A stretch of 64,000 nt of DNA from Azadirachta indica (taxonomy: Eukaryota; Streptophyta; Magnoliopsida; Sapindales; Meliaceae). Numbering within the stretch: position 1 is the stretch's first letter; every line of letters begins with the position of its first letter. The notes under the pieces are model-generated. The model was not told where the DNA came from. It ran no database searches and saw only the letters and a program-made list of their open reading frames with translations. The position numbers were made by a program, and so were the translations under genes. Location of the stretch: assembly GCA_022749755.1 (NCBI GenBank), contig CM040441.1, forward strand, positions 16,865,475 through 16,929,474, given 5' to 3'. Positions 36,001 to 48,851 of this stretch are shown here, in pieces.

Positions 36001-37843
36001 TCAATGTTTAGGCCTAACCATAATTCCTTGAATAATGAGGCCACGTTTATAGTTGATCAATCCACCCATATCAAATAAACTACACACCACACTTCCATCA
36101 TCTCTATTGACGAAAAACTCACCCATCTCAATCTCCATCCACCCACCTGCTCCGTCTAGAAATTGTCGAGAATTTTTATTTGCTGCAGGATCGAGCAACG
36201 CGGCATAACTTTTTTCAGGCTCATAAGTTCCTTCAAAGTAGACACTCAACTGTACAGGTCCATTTTTAAACCCAAATGTTACCTCTGCAAGCTTATACAC
36301 AAGATATGCTGCATAGGTTGTGTTTGGTGATAAAATCTTGGTCTTTATCGTTCCTCTCACATCTATCCAGAACATAACCTTGAGTTCTACCACTTCCGCA
36401 AACCTACGATTGCATTTACAGCAGGGTAAAATTATAACAGCTTCCTTTATTGAGAGACTGAATGAATTATTAAAAATAAATTTGTTGAGGTTAATTTGCT
36501 ACTGTGAGTTATAAAAGTTACTACAAATGGTTAGGGATTAGCAATACAGTTTACAAATAGCATTATAACGTATCCCAGAAATCTACATACATATAACTGG
36601 TGAGAATTCTACCCTTCTAGAGAAAGAAGTTTACCAGTTTCAGATAATTTGGGAGTCATCCTATTCTCTTAGATGGCGTTAATAAAATTAAATAAAAAAA
36701 ATTTGTTTGAGTTTATATCAAATTTGGATTATATTATACAAATTATTTTAGACATTGAAAATATTATAATATTAAATCACGACGACAAAAGGGTATGTAA
36801 ACCGTATGGACTGTATCAAATTGAATCAAATCGACAGATACGGTCTAATTTTTTATTTTGTATGTTGAAATTTAAATTAAACCAAAAATCGACTATGTAT
36901 ATAATTTTTAAAATTTTAAATTTAAACAATATGTAACAAATTATAATATATCAATTATACCATTCATTATGAATTTTTTTCACATCAATTAAGTTGTGCA
37001 AAATTTTGAGTCTGGACTAATTTGTAGAACCCGAGCCAAATCGATTCACCCAGATAATTCTGAAAATATATTCACTCCATTTTGATCTTCAATGAATAAC
37101 CTAGACCATACTTAGACAATAAAATTCAGAAATTAATTCAGCACTTATGATTTATTTTCTCCTCTAGAGCACGTGCAAATTTATATTTATTCTCCTGCAC
37201 TAATGATTTATTGTTTTGCATCAAAATTTTAGGTTTGAAAAAAGAGTCTCTAGGCTGAAACTACAGCCGAAAGAAGTAACTTCACTTGTTAGTAATTAAA
37301 GAACAAACCTAGACTCCGGTAGAGATTTCCATAAGCAGAATTTAGGCGCATCTTTCCATGGAATAGAAAGAGTTCTTGCCCCAATCATGTAGCACTTTTT
37401 TCCAGTCTCCTTCTCTAGACCGCAACACTGTCTCAAAAAAAATGGCAATTCATCATGAAATATATACCTAACAACTAACTGGAATCATTTGCAGAGAAGG
37501 AGTGATGAAAACAGACAATGAAAATAAATTTCACCATTAATTTCCTTACCATATTGCCATCATCAATAAGAACTGGGTTATTGCAGAGACGGAAATATAG
37601 ATCTTTCTTAGACAATGAATTCAACAACACTGAGGACGAGGAGCACGAAGACGAGGCTAAATTGGAAGCGATGATCTGCTGGTAATCGGACGGCAGAAAC
37701 TTCTCCCAGACGGTGTCGGAATCCGCAGCTGATTTGAAGGCGGGAGACACCGCCGACAATCTGCAGGCGTCGCGAGGAGATGTAAGAGAGATGATCAATG
37801 ATATGCATTCTGCCGGAAGATTATTAACCATGATATTATCCAT
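36001..37843 (-). CDS. F-box protein PP2-B type, copy 8, intact
   Basis: Minus-lineage member. Exon 1 37550-37843 (294 nt), exon 2 37309-37427 (119 nt), exon 3 36001-36403 (403 nt): 271 residues with consistent phases. F-box NLPAECISLIISLTSPRDAC; linker TGKKCYMIGARTLSIPW; lectin domain starting ELKVMFWIDVRGTIKT, with GWMEIEMGEFF and ending GLIIQGIMVRPKH. It is a close paralog of the copy at 32996-34563, about 3.3 kb away. A predicted SCF adaptor; ligand and substrate unknown. Confidence 0.92.
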
Positions 37844-38039
37844 TTTCCTCTCTTTCAAAGTCACAATTAATGTGCATATTGGTGTTGGCTCTGTACATTG
37901 TAGTTATCGATGTCTTTATGTCTTTTTTAGTTACTGAGAATTCAAAGTCAAATAATAACAACACGTTATATACATTTTGCTAACAGTCTGAGTAATTTTA
38001 AATTAATTGCCATTATCTTTATGATATCTGATTATTTAA

Positions 38040-39150
38040 ACCCTCATTTTTTTTAAGGAAAAAGTTGTCTTCATTATTCTCTATTATAATATCCAAACAA
38101 TGACATTTTATATACGTACCCTGAAATGATGGCAATGCTGATTTGGACTTTCTTCTTGTTTCAAGAAAAAACAATTTAGAAGATAGTTAAATGCTCATTG
38201 ATGCCATTTGCAATTTTAACTTCTTGAAAGTCCTCCTTGTCAAAATTTGTCATGTATCATTTGTCTGCGATGCTCAGTTCTAATCTTTTAATACTTTTAA
38301 AAAGAGTATTAAAATTAAACAAACATATTACAGTGACAAACAGGCCCTTAGAGTTATCTACCAGAGATAATTTTTGCTTTTTTTTCTTTTCAATGCAATA
38401 TATATAGTCATTGTTTGTTCCTCTTCTACTATATGAATATATAGAAAAGCTAACACTGCATGTGGTTCCTTCACATAGCTTTGCATTGGAGAAAGAGGGT
38501 GGAGATTTACATGATTGGAGCAAGAGGGCTTTCCATTGCATGGGGAGATGAACCTAGGTATTGGATATGGATTTCTTTATACCAGATTCTGGGTAACTAA
38601 TTTTCTACTATCTTTATTATATAAATATATTTACCTGTTTCCTTACTCGTGTAGCTTTTCTTTTTCATGTTGATTTCTGTGTATATTATTTAATAATGAG
38701 GCATGTATACGGCAATGCATTAATTAATTGCAGGTTTCCTGAGGTGGCTGAGCTGAAGTTTCTGTGGTGGTTTGACGTTAAAGGAAGAATATAGAGACAA
38801 ACATATTGTCCTCCAAGAAAATCTATGCAGCTTAACTTGAGTTCAAGTTTTCAGAGTCCAAACATGGATTTGAAAGAAGACCTGAAGTGCTAGGCGTCTA
38901 CATTGAGGGAAGCGATCACGAGGAAAGGTAAAGAGCGGTGCTAGATCCTCGGGCAAACATGCGGAGGTTAACTGAGGACAGAGGAGATGGATGGGTGGAG
39001 ATTGAGATGGGTGAATTCTTCAATGAAAATGGAGATGATGGAACGTTGGTTTGTAGTGTGTTCGATTTTGATAGTGTTAATACTAAGCATGGTATCATTA
39101 TCCAAGCCATTGAGGTTAGGCCTAAGAATGGAATCACTTTCTTTATAATT
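38040..39150 (+). pseudogene. F-box/PP2 copy 9, remnant without exon 1
   Basis: Begins inside intron 1. The linker exon remnant (about 38,478-38,594) has lost its acceptor AG (CACAT in place of CACAG) and about 10 bp. The lectin exon (from 38,734) has a 2-bp insertion creating ATATAG soon after WWFDVKGR. Its second half (from about 38,938; GWVEIEMGEFF, IIIQAIEVRPK) is still open but has lost the normal stop. Confidence 0.8.
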
Positions 39151-39612
39151 GCTAAAAATGCGTTGATGCTTTGTGGGGGCATAAATGTGCTGCTTCTAAA
39201 AGTCTGTTGTATTAATTACAGATGATTCTGGTCTTTATTTTAATTCTTGCAAGTCATTAATACTTATTGTTTATTTAGTTCTCAATTCATCACAATTTTC
39301 ACAATTTTCAATGAAATCTCTTTTCGATTATGATGTGAATCGCATTTAAATTTTAAATACTCATTTCCAAAAGATTAATGACAACAAAAAAAAAAAAGAC
39401 AAGGATCAACTTGCAATTTAATTAGATCTAGCATTTTATGCCTAAACACTTTTAACATCAATTTTTAGGCCTAACAAAAATTCCTTGAATAACAAGGCCA
39501 CTTTTACTGTAGTATAATTCTCCCATATTAATAAACTTACACACCACCCTTCCATCATCTCCATTAACGAAGAACTCACCCATCTCAATCTCCATCCACC
39601 CACCTACTCCGT

Positions 39613-40462
39613 CGAGAAATTGTGGAGAATTTTTATTTGCTGCAAGATCAATCAACGCAGCATAATTTTTTTCGGGCTCATTAGTTCCTTCAAAGTAGAC
39701 ACTCAACTATACAGGTGTCTTTCCAAATCGTGCTGTTATCTCCGCAAGCTTCTCCACAAAATATGCTGCATAGATGGTGTTTGGTGATAAAATTTTCTTC
39801 CGTCTACATCATAAACATGAGTTCTACCACTTACTGCAAACCTGCGTTTCCATTTACGACACAGTGAAAGTTTAACAGCTTCCTACATGGAGACACTGAA
39901 AGGAGTTCTTAAAATTAATTCGTTGACGTTAATGTGCTGCTGTGAGTTATAGAAGTTATTATGCAAGGTTAGGAATTACCAATACTATTTACAAATAATT
40001 TTATAACACATTCCAGAAATTTATTTACACATGTAACTAGTGAGAATTCTACTCCTCTAGAGTGGGAAGTCTACTAAAAAATCTGTAAAAGTTTCAAATA
40101 ATGTGTGGAAGTCCTACTAATCTGTTAGATGAAAACAATTTGTTGAGTTTTGCTTATATTAAATGAGGATTATATTTTAGACATTGAAAAAATTATATCA
40201 TAGAATTAGGATAGTAAAAATGTATGTGAACCATACCAACTACATCAAATATAGAACCGAAGCAATAGGTTCAGTATAGTCTTTTATTTTGTGTGTTGAC
40301 ATTAAATTAAACCAAAAATCAAATATATATAATTTTTAAATTTTTAAATTTAAACAATTTATGACACATTGTAATATATTACTTATACCATTTAATAAGA
40401 ATTTTTTTCACATTTATTTTAAACACAAAAATTTTATTTTGTGAATTAAGTTGAACAAAATA
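39613..40462. repeat. Direct repeat R1 (lectin exon plus intron 2)
   Basis: About 850 bp, highly similar to 40786-41661. It starts in the lectin exon of a minus-strand F-box/PP2 copy and runs into intron 2. Confidence 0.85.
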
Positions 40463-40489
40463 TAGACCTGCTTCATTTGGTTCTTTCAG

Positions 40490-40769
40490 AGTGCCTGGAA
40501 GACAGAAGCTGGGACCTTCTTCTGTCTTCTCGTTTGGGGTGAATCAACAAGGCCTGGCCAATCTAGCTATGGCAGGACTGAGCCCTGGGCAAGCAGAGCT
40601 GGCCGTTTTGCCTGTTCATCCATCCTTGGCACAGCAACGGCAGGTAAGTGAAATGAGTTTCGTGATGCCAAAAGGCGAACCAAAGACGGAACCAATATCA
40701 GAACCTGCCTCAACTTGTCAAATCGTTCAGCAGTTTACCGAAACCAAAACCAGAAGTAAAACAGATTAA
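40490..40769 (+). other. Exon-like gene fragment between two direct repeats
   Basis: Base composition and codon use differ sharply from the surroundings. A frame open from 40491 to 40769 gives a 92-residue Pro/Gln/Ala-rich peptide containing GVNQQGLANLAMAGLSPGQ and GEPKTEPISEP. It is preceded by a pyrimidine-rich TTCTTTCAG, and CAG|GTAAGT follows at 40641-40646, so 40490-40643 looks like a spliced exon of another gene. I do not recognise the protein. The fragment lies in a 323-bp stretch between repeats R1 and R2 and is likely captured filler DNA or a transduplicated exon. Confidence 0.55.
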
Positions 40770-40785
40770 AAACTTTAATCTATTA

Positions 40786-41661
40786 CGAGAAATTGTGAAG
40801 AATTTTTATTTGCTGCAAGATCAATCAACGCAGCATAATTTTTTTCGGGCTCATTAGTTCCTTCAAAGTAGACACTCAACTGTACAGGTGTCTTTCCAAA
40901 TCATGCTGTTATCTCCGCAAGCTTGTACACAAAATATGCTGCATAGATGGTGTTTGGTGATAAAATCTTCTGTCTCCATTCTTCCTTACACTTCTGTCTA
41001 AATCATAAACATGAGTTCTACCACTTCTGCAAACCTGGGATTGCATTTACGACACAGTAAAATTTTGACAGCTTCCTACATGGAGACACTGCAAGGAGTT
41101 CTTAAAATTAATTCGTTGACGTTAATGTGCTGCTGTGAGTTATAGAAGTTATTATGAAAGGTTAGGAATTACCAATACTATTCACAAATAATTTTATAAC
41201 ACATTCCAGAAATTTATTTACACATGTAACTAGTGAGAATTCTACTCCTCTAGAGTGGGAAGTCTACTAAAAAAACTGTAAAAGTCTCAAATAATGTGTG
41301 AAAGTTCTACTAATCTGTTAGATGAAAACAATTTGTTGAGTTTTGTTTATATTAAATATGGATTATATTTTAGACATTGAAAAAATTATATTATAGAATT
41401 AGGATAGTAAAAATGTATGTGAACCGTTCAAACTATATCAAATATAGAATCGAACCAACAGGTTCAGTTTAGTCTTTTATTTTGTGTGCTGAAATTAAAT
41501 TAAACCAAAAATTGAAGATATATATATAATTTTTAAAATTTTAAATTTAAACAATTTATGACACATTGTAATATATTACTTATACCATTTAATAAGAATT
41601 TTTTCAGATAAATTTATTTTAAACATAAAAATCTTATTTTGTAAATTAAGTTAAACAAAAT
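40786..41661. repeat. Direct repeat R2
   Basis: Second copy of the 850-bp segment described for 39613-40462, in the same orientation. Confidence 0.85.
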
Positions 41662-42534
41662 TTGAATATGGAATATTTTGTAGAACCCGAGCCAAACCGA
41701 TTCGTCCAGCTAATTCTGAAAATATATTCTTTCCATTTTGATTTTCAATGAATAATGGACTAACCTAGACCATGATTAGCCAATAGAATAGAAATAAATT
41801 CAGCACTTATGATTTATTGTTTTGTATCAAAATTTTAGGTTTTAAAACAAGGGTCTCTAAGCTGAAATTAGAGGCAACAGAGATAACTTCACTTATTAGT
41901 AATCAAAGAACAAACTTGGACTCTGGTAGAGATTTCCACATGCAGAATTTGGGAAAAAAATATATTGGGAATAGAAAGAGCTCTTGCCCCAATCATGTAG
42001 CATTTTTTTTCCACTCTCCTTCTCTACACTAAAGCACTGTCTCAAAGAAATAGCAATTCATTATAATCATTTGTCACATGATGGTAGTGATGAATAAATA
42101 ATGAAAATAAATTTCACCATTAATTTCCTTACCATATTATTGTCATCATCAATGGGAATTGGGTTATTGCAGAGACGAAAATATAGAACTTTCTTAGACA
42201 ATGAATTCAACAACACTGATGACGAGGAGCACGAAAATGACGCTGAATTAGAAGCGATGATCTGCTGGTAATCGGACGGCAGAAACTTCTCCCAAACGGT
42301 GTCGGCATCAGCCGCTGATTTGAACGTGGGAGACACCACCGACAGTCTGCAGGCGTCGCGAGGAGAGGTAAGAGAGATGATCAATGATATGCAATCTGTC
42401 GGAAGATTATTACAATGATATTATCCATTTCCCTCTTTTTCAAAGTCATAATGTGCGTATTGGAATAGGCTTTGTACATTGTTGTTATCGACTTCTCTTT
42501 ATCTATTAGTTACTAAGAATATATACTGTATATA

Positions 42535-42754
42535 AGGGCACGATCAACAGTATTTTTTTTTACATAAAATCTTACATCAATTGTAAATCATTGGATATAG
42601 GCACATCCAACGGTTGAAAGTACATTTGACTATGTAATTAATGCATAATTAATACATATATCAGATGCAATTTCAACCGTTGGATATGCTTATATCCAAT
42701 GGTTTACAATTAATGTAAAATTTTATATTAAAAAAAAGCTACTAATCCTGTCCC
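42535..42754. mobile_element. hAT-like MITE, copy A
   Basis: A 220-bp near-palindrome: arms contain CATTGGATATAGGCACATCC and, facing it, GGATATGCTTATATCCAATG, joined by TTGACTATGTAATTAATGC. Ends are AGGGCACGATC and, in reverse complement, GGGACAGGATTAG. It is flanked by TGTATATA at 42527-42534 and 42755-42762. An 8-bp duplication fits hAT elements, although the low-complexity flank weakens this. The paralogous upstream region near 48,820 lacks the insert. Confidence 0.75.
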
Positions 42755-43496
42755 TGTATATATTATATATATTATACTAACAGTCTGAGTAATTTTTAAT
42801 TTGCCATTATCTTGATGATTTATGATTATTTAATTCTCATATTTTAAAACAATTAGTATTCTGTCTCTTACTATTAACTAATCTTTTTAGTTTAAGGGTT
42901 TGACCTAAAAAAATAATTTACAACTTTTTAATCACTAAAATATATTATTACTGAGTCACTTATTAGTTGTCTGGTTATAAAGCTCGTTTATTTCACGTGA
43001 GAAGAGGTTTAATTTCTCACGTTGGGGACAAATAATCTCTAGTACCAATTTTGGCTCTAACTCTTAATAGATTTTCTATATAATATCACTAAATTATACA
43101 TTTAATTGTGTATACAAATTCACAACAAGAGATATTCTATATCTTGAATGAAAGTACGAGCCAAATGATGAGCTAATTTCCATACCCAACATAATGCAAC
43201 AAAGTGCTATACATCTGATGTAAGAAAAAGGTTAATAATCTCTTAGCTTTGTACCTTTTTTTGTATACATTATTTATGAATTATGGGATCTATGCAGATT
43301 TAAATTGCATTTTACATATACATTAATTGTAAATTATCAGTTATGTATTTACTACACGTGTTGGGTCTCTCATTTTAATCTTTGAAAATTTATAAATCCA
43401 GTAGTTTATAAATAATATAAGAAATAGTATAAAGATAAAGAGTTGTTAAAGAGTTGTTAGATCCATTCTTATAGATATAAATATATATGTATATAT

Positions 43497-43694
43497 AGGC
43501 ACTTTTTTTTATACAAAATCTTATATTAATTGTAAACTATTGGATATTGGAACATCTAATGGTTAAGATTACATTTGACATATGCATTAATTATATAATC
43601 AAATACAATTTCAACTGTTGGATGTGTCTATATCCAACGGTTTATAATTGATATAATATTTTGTGTAAAATAAAAGGACTGCTGATTCTACTCC
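43497..43694. mobile_element. hAT-like MITE, copy B
   Basis: Second member of the family at 42535, about 200 bp, sharing AAATCTTA-ATTAATTGTAAA, the TTGGATAT core and the closing TATATCCAACGG. More worn at its left end. The two are 0.74 kb apart in the same orientation. Confidence 0.75.
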
Positions 43695-45886
43695 ATATAT
43701 ATATATATAATATAAGTAGATTGTTATCACTGGAATTCCTAATATTTTATAATTTTAAATAAACATATTTTGTCCTCCTATATTAAATAAGTTCTAACTC
43801 CTACTAGAATAATCAAATTGTATTTACGATATTAGATTTAACTACTAAACATAACAATAAAGGATATTTTAATTATTTCAATAAAATTTGGGGAGATCAA
43901 GTTAGTTACCATGCAAGGTATCATTTTGAACGTCTCCAAAAGTATTTATGAATTTTTTAATGTAAATTTTGTAATTTTAAACATAAAGTGTTTGATATCA
44001 ATTTTATTTAGTTTGATAATTGTCGATACTAAATTTTGTTGGATGATATTAAGTAATAAATTTGTTTACATATGAGAAAAAAAATTCAAATGAGAGGCTA
44101 ATTGGAGTTAATTTATAATTTGGTGGGATTCTACTCGTATTAAAGTCTAATTCGTAAACAATTAAGAATTTGTGTTTTTTTTATTCTTTTGACGGGCTGG
44201 ATAAAATATTTAAAGGAATTCACTTATTGGGTTTGAGTTTTGCAGAAAAATAGTAGTTCATAATCTCTTAAGGCTTAATTTTATTATTCTTCATTTCCTT
44301 CAAAAGATTAATTAAGCCGATTTGGAGTTAGTTGAATCAAAACTCAATGAAAGGTAGTTTTATCATTAATTTTGTTCAATCTAATAGTAAAAGGAATTTT
44401 ATAAGTTCTTTTTCTTTCTTTTTAAATATTAAAGGAAATAAATTAAATTCCTTTATTCCAGCGTGAACGAGATGTAAAAATCTCTTATACTAATTTAATA
44501 GATTTTACAAATTAAACAGCTAGTTTTGATAAATTTAAAATTTGAGTATTAATATTAGTATATTATATCTGTGATATGTAATATGTAATATTAAAAAAAT
44601 AAGACTCAATTATTTTTTTAATTAATATTTAACATTTAAAATTTCTCTCTCAAAATACTATCTCAATACCAAATTAACTCATTGCTGCCAACTAATTGTT
44701 GAATGCTGCTTCTTTCTAAAGCAGGTCCACATATTTTGTCACTCCCGTGCTGTAAAATACACAACAAGCATCTGTAATTTCACAAGAAATAATTTTTAGA
44801 ATAAATCATTCTTTTTTTTAATTATATTAATGAAAATGAAGCTATTGTCTTGAGGCAAAGGGAACTATAATTGCAAACTTTTTCTTTTTTTTGGTTATTT
44901 ACAATCTTTAAAAGATTGGAAATTCACCGAAAATGCCTCTGTATTATAATGAAAATTTAAATATAACCACGTGTATAAACTTTATTCAAAAGTACCCAAT
45001 TTATCAACTTTCGGATGAAACTACCCTTACTCAAAATTAGCAAATTTCAATTTTCTTCTCTTTCTTCCAAACACCAGCTTTGAGCAAAAGCCTTAAACTC
45101 ACCTTCAAGTGAAACTCACCTTCAAGTGAAAGCCTTATACTCACCTTCAAGCAGCAAACAAACTTTCATGTTAGAGCATCGCTTTGAATGGTGCTTCAAT
45201 GGACAGCAATGGTAGCTTGAAGCTAAAATTTGCGGATCTATAAATAAATATTAGGGTTTAAATTTTTATTTTCAATTTGGAGTAAATACATGTATATAAT
45301 TATCGTATTTGGCATAAATTAGATATTAGGAATGTTGTAAATGTTGAATTTGGGGAAATACATTGAGGTTGTAGAAAGTTTTTGAAAAGATCTAATAAAA
45401 TGTGAGTTTACGACCAACCCCTATCACTTTCGAAAAAAACTTTACTCAAAGTTAAAAATTTGTGTTTGCTCTAAAGTAAAAAACTTTCGCGCAAATACAA
45501 ATTTAATAGTTTCAAGCTATGTTATAACATTAATTTCAAGCAAAGTATAGTAAGTTTTTTGAGTTAAGAGGAAAATGAGTATGAGGGTTTTTTTGTCCAA
45601 AAAAGGAAAAAAAAGAAAATTTTTTATTTAAATTATGGAGGGTGGATATTTTTTTATTCTAGGGGCCAAAACTTGGGCATTTTTCATTAATTCTGTTAAA
45701 AATTTTATCAATAAATTATTTAGTACTCAAAATTTATGTCTATCGTATTCTTTTAACTTATCTCCTTGGAATGATATTAAAATTTCTTTCCATAGAGAGA
45801 GAGGCTTTTGTCAACGACCCACTGGAATTAAAGTCATCAGCGTCTTTTAGAGAAGAAATTAGGACAGTAAAGAAGAAATAGTGAAA
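43695..45886. other. Intergenic sequence upstream of F-box/PP2 copy 11
   Basis: AT-rich. Near 45,095-45,155 the phrase CTCACCTTCAAG recurs three times. No gene recognised. Confidence 0.4.
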
Positions 45887-46492
45887 ATGGGTATCACTTC
45901 AGTCCTGCCTATGGAATGCGTTTCCCATATAATTTCTTTTACGTCTCCGAGGGATGCGTGTAGATTATTGGCTGTATCTCCGGCAATCAGATCGGCGGCT
46001 AATTCGGACGCTGTCTGGGAGAAGTTTCTGCCGTCCGATTACCAGGAGATTCTCTCCGATTCTACGTCTTCATCATCCTCTCTCTTGACTTCCCTATCCA
46101 AGAAGGAGCTTTACTTTCATCTCTGTCACAACCCTGTCCTCATCAACAACGGCACCATGGTAAGCATTACTCATTTCTAGATAATCATTTCAAACCCCAT
46201 ATATCAGCTGATGAATTAGGCAATTATCTTGTTGATTTAGCTAGAAACTAAGTGAAACTATCTGATTTTGTTCAAATATTTCTGCTATAGAATAGGAATA
46301 TATGTATAAAAAACCTAAACTCTGTTCTTCTACTTTCCTTATTGAATTAGTAGTACGAATACAAGTATTAATGCCGCAGTTGTCATTAAATGTTCACACC
46401 AAACTCGGCGATTGACTTAGGATTGGTTTGTTTGACTTAGAATATATTTAGAATTGAGGTACCGGGACTTTGAATTGAGCTCTGAGTATCAA

Positions 46493-46524
<32 letters not shown>

Positions 46525-47296
46525 ACAATATAGTCATTGTTTATTCCTCTTCTACTCTTATCAAGATATAGAAAAGCTTACAGGGTGGTTCCTTCACAGA
46601 GCTTTGCACTGGATAAAGAGAGTGGGAAGAAGATTTACATGATCGGGGCAAGAGGGCTTTCTATTGCTGGGGAGATGAACCTAGCTATTGGATATGGATT
46701 TCTTTACCAGAGTCTAGGTAATTAATTGTCTACTATCTTTATTTTTTAAATATATTCCATTACCAATTAAATATCTCCTTAAACCAAATCAATCTTCTGA
46801 ATCCCACCTAACTTTAATTATTCTAAAGGCGGAATTGGTAACTCTTGACTTGTGTAATTGTTTAATAGTGAGACATCCATTAATTAATTGTAGGTTTCCT
46901 GAAGTAGCTGAGCTGAAGCTTGTGTGGTGTTTTGACGTTAAAGGAAGAATAGAGACAAAGATATTGTCCTCCAAGACAACCTATGCAGCGTACCTTGTGT
47001 TCAAGTTTGCAGAGTCCAGACACGGATTCGAAAGAAGACCTGTAGCGCTGGGAGTCTACATTGAGGGGAGCGATAACCAGGAAAGGCGAAGTGCGTTGCT
47101 AAATCCTCGGGCAAACATACGGAGGGTAACTCAGGACAGAGGAGATGGATGGATGGAGATCGAGATGGGTGAATTCTTTAATGAAAATGGAGATGATGGA
47201 ACATTGGTTTGCAGTGTGTTTGATTTTAGTGGCGGTCAGACTAAGCGTGGCATCATTATCCAAGGCATTGAGGTTAGGCCTAAGAATAGCCGATAG
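45887..47296 (+). pseudogene. F-box/PP2 copy 11, one-base loss in linker exon
   Basis: Plus-lineage member. Exon 1 45887-46159 (273 nt; VLPMECVSHIISFTSPRDAC), exon 2 46600-46717, exon 3 46894-47296 (403 nt). Exon 2 is 118 nt where all full-length copies have 119: a C is missing near 46,669, turning the Ile-Ala-Trp-Gly-Asp codons out of frame. The other two exons are open and close to the intact copies, so this is either a very young pseudogene or a sequence error. Without the missing base the product would be about 264 residues. Confidence 0.8.
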
Positions 47297-47617
47297 ATGG
47301 AATCGCTTTGTTTTATGATTGCTAAGATGCGTTGATGCTCTGTGGGGAGGCATACATGTGCTACTTCTAAGACCGAAGTCTGTTGTATTAATTACGGATG
47401 CTTCTTGTGTTCATTTTAATTCTTGCAAGTCATTACTGTTATTGTTTATTAGTTCTAAATGCATCATAATTCTCAATTAAATCTCTTTTCGATTATGATG
47501 TGAATCGAATTTAAATTTTAAATACTCACTTCCTAAAGATTAATTACAACAAAAAGACAAAAGCATCAACTTGCAATTTAGTTAGAACTAGCATTTTAAG
47601 CCTAAACACTCTTAACA

Positions 47618-48720
47618 TCAACTTTTAGGCCTAAACATAATTCCTTGAATAACGAGGCAATGTTTATAGTTGATGAATCCACCCATATCTACAAAACTAC
47701 ACACCACCCTTCCATCATCTCCACTGACGAAAAACTCACCCATCTCAATCTCCATCCACCCACGTGGTCCGTCGAGAAATTGTCGAGAAATATTATTTGC
47801 TGCAGGATCGAGCAACGCAGCATAAGTTTTTTCAGGCTCATAAGCAGACACTCAACTGTACAGGTCTACTTTCAAACCCAAATGTTACCTCTGCAAGCTT
47901 GTACACAATATATGCTGCATAGGTGGTGTTTGGTGATAAAATCTTGGTCTCTATGCTTCCTTTCACATCTAACCACCGCATGACCTTGAGTTCTACCATA
48001 TCAGCGAACCTGCGATTGCATTTACAACAGGGTAAAGTTTTAACAGCTGCCTGCATGGAAAGTCTGAAAAGAGTCATTAAAATAAATTTGTCGATGTTAG
48101 GACGACACTTTCTATATTGTTTTGCGTCAAAATTTTAGGGTTTTTTTTTATTTTTTAAAAAAAAAAGGTCTCTAGGCTGAAACTACAGCCGAAAGAAGTA
48201 ACTTCACTTGTTAGTAATTAAAGAACAAACCTAGACTCCGGTAGAGATTTCCATAAGCAGAATTTAGGAGCATTGGAATAGAAAGAGTTCTTGCCCCAGT
48301 CATGCAGCACTTTTTTCCACTCTCCTTCTCTAGACCGAAACACTCTTAAAAAAATGGCAATTCATCATGAAATATGAACCTAACAACTAACTAGAGTCAT
48401 TTGCCGCCAAGAAGTGGTGAAAATAAATTTCACCATTAATTTCCTTAACATATTATTGTCATCACGAATGAGAATTGGGTTATTGCAGACGAAAATATAG
48501 AATCTTTCTTAGACAATGAATTCAACAACACTGATGATGAGGAGCACGAAGATGAGACTGAATTGGAAACGATGATCTGCTGGTAATCGGACGGCAGAAA
48601 CTTCTCCCAGACGGTTTTGGAATCCGCAGCCGACGATCTGCAGGTGTCGCGAGGAGAGTTAAGAGAGATGATCAATGATATGCATTCTGCCGGAAGATTA
48701 TTAATCATGGTATTATCCAT
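47618..48720 (-). pseudogene. F-box/PP2 copy 12, several deletions
   Basis: Minus-lineage member, tail-to-tail with copy 11 (320 bp apart). Exon 1 (about 48,450-48,720) lost 24 bp inside the F-box and shifts frame after SLSKKD. Exon 2 (about 48,240-48,350) has a short deletion in its second half. Exon 3 (47618-48010) lost about 14 bp at VYFEG, which leaves two open halves (VMRWLDVKGSIET; GWMEIEMGEFFVSGDD). Confidence 0.85.
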
Positions 48721-48812
48721 ATTCATCTCTTTCAAAGTCACAATTAATATTCATATTGGTATTGCATGTCTCTACGTCTTTATAGTTTCTAAGAATTCAA
48801 AGTCAAATAACA

Positions 48813-48820
<8 letters not shown>

Positions 48821-48849
<29 letters not shown>
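48821..48849. repeat. TA microsatellite
   Basis: TA run about 100 bp upstream of the start of minus-strand copy 12. Confidence 0.9.

Positions 48850-48851
<2 letters not shown>

Larger units (their letters stand above)
39458..42428 (-). pseudogene. F-box/PP2 copy 10, rearranged
   Basis: Exon 1 (42133-42428) lost one base in the sixth or seventh codon, so the normal start is out of frame, although an inner Met opens the rest of the F-box. Exon 2 (about 41,923-42,041) has an extra A in an A-run and a changed donor. The lectin exon occurs twice: a partial copy at about 40,790-41,034 and a longer one at 39458-39841 that carries a TAG before VYFEG. The two are parts of an 850-bp direct duplication with foreign sequence between them. 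Confidence 0.85.
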
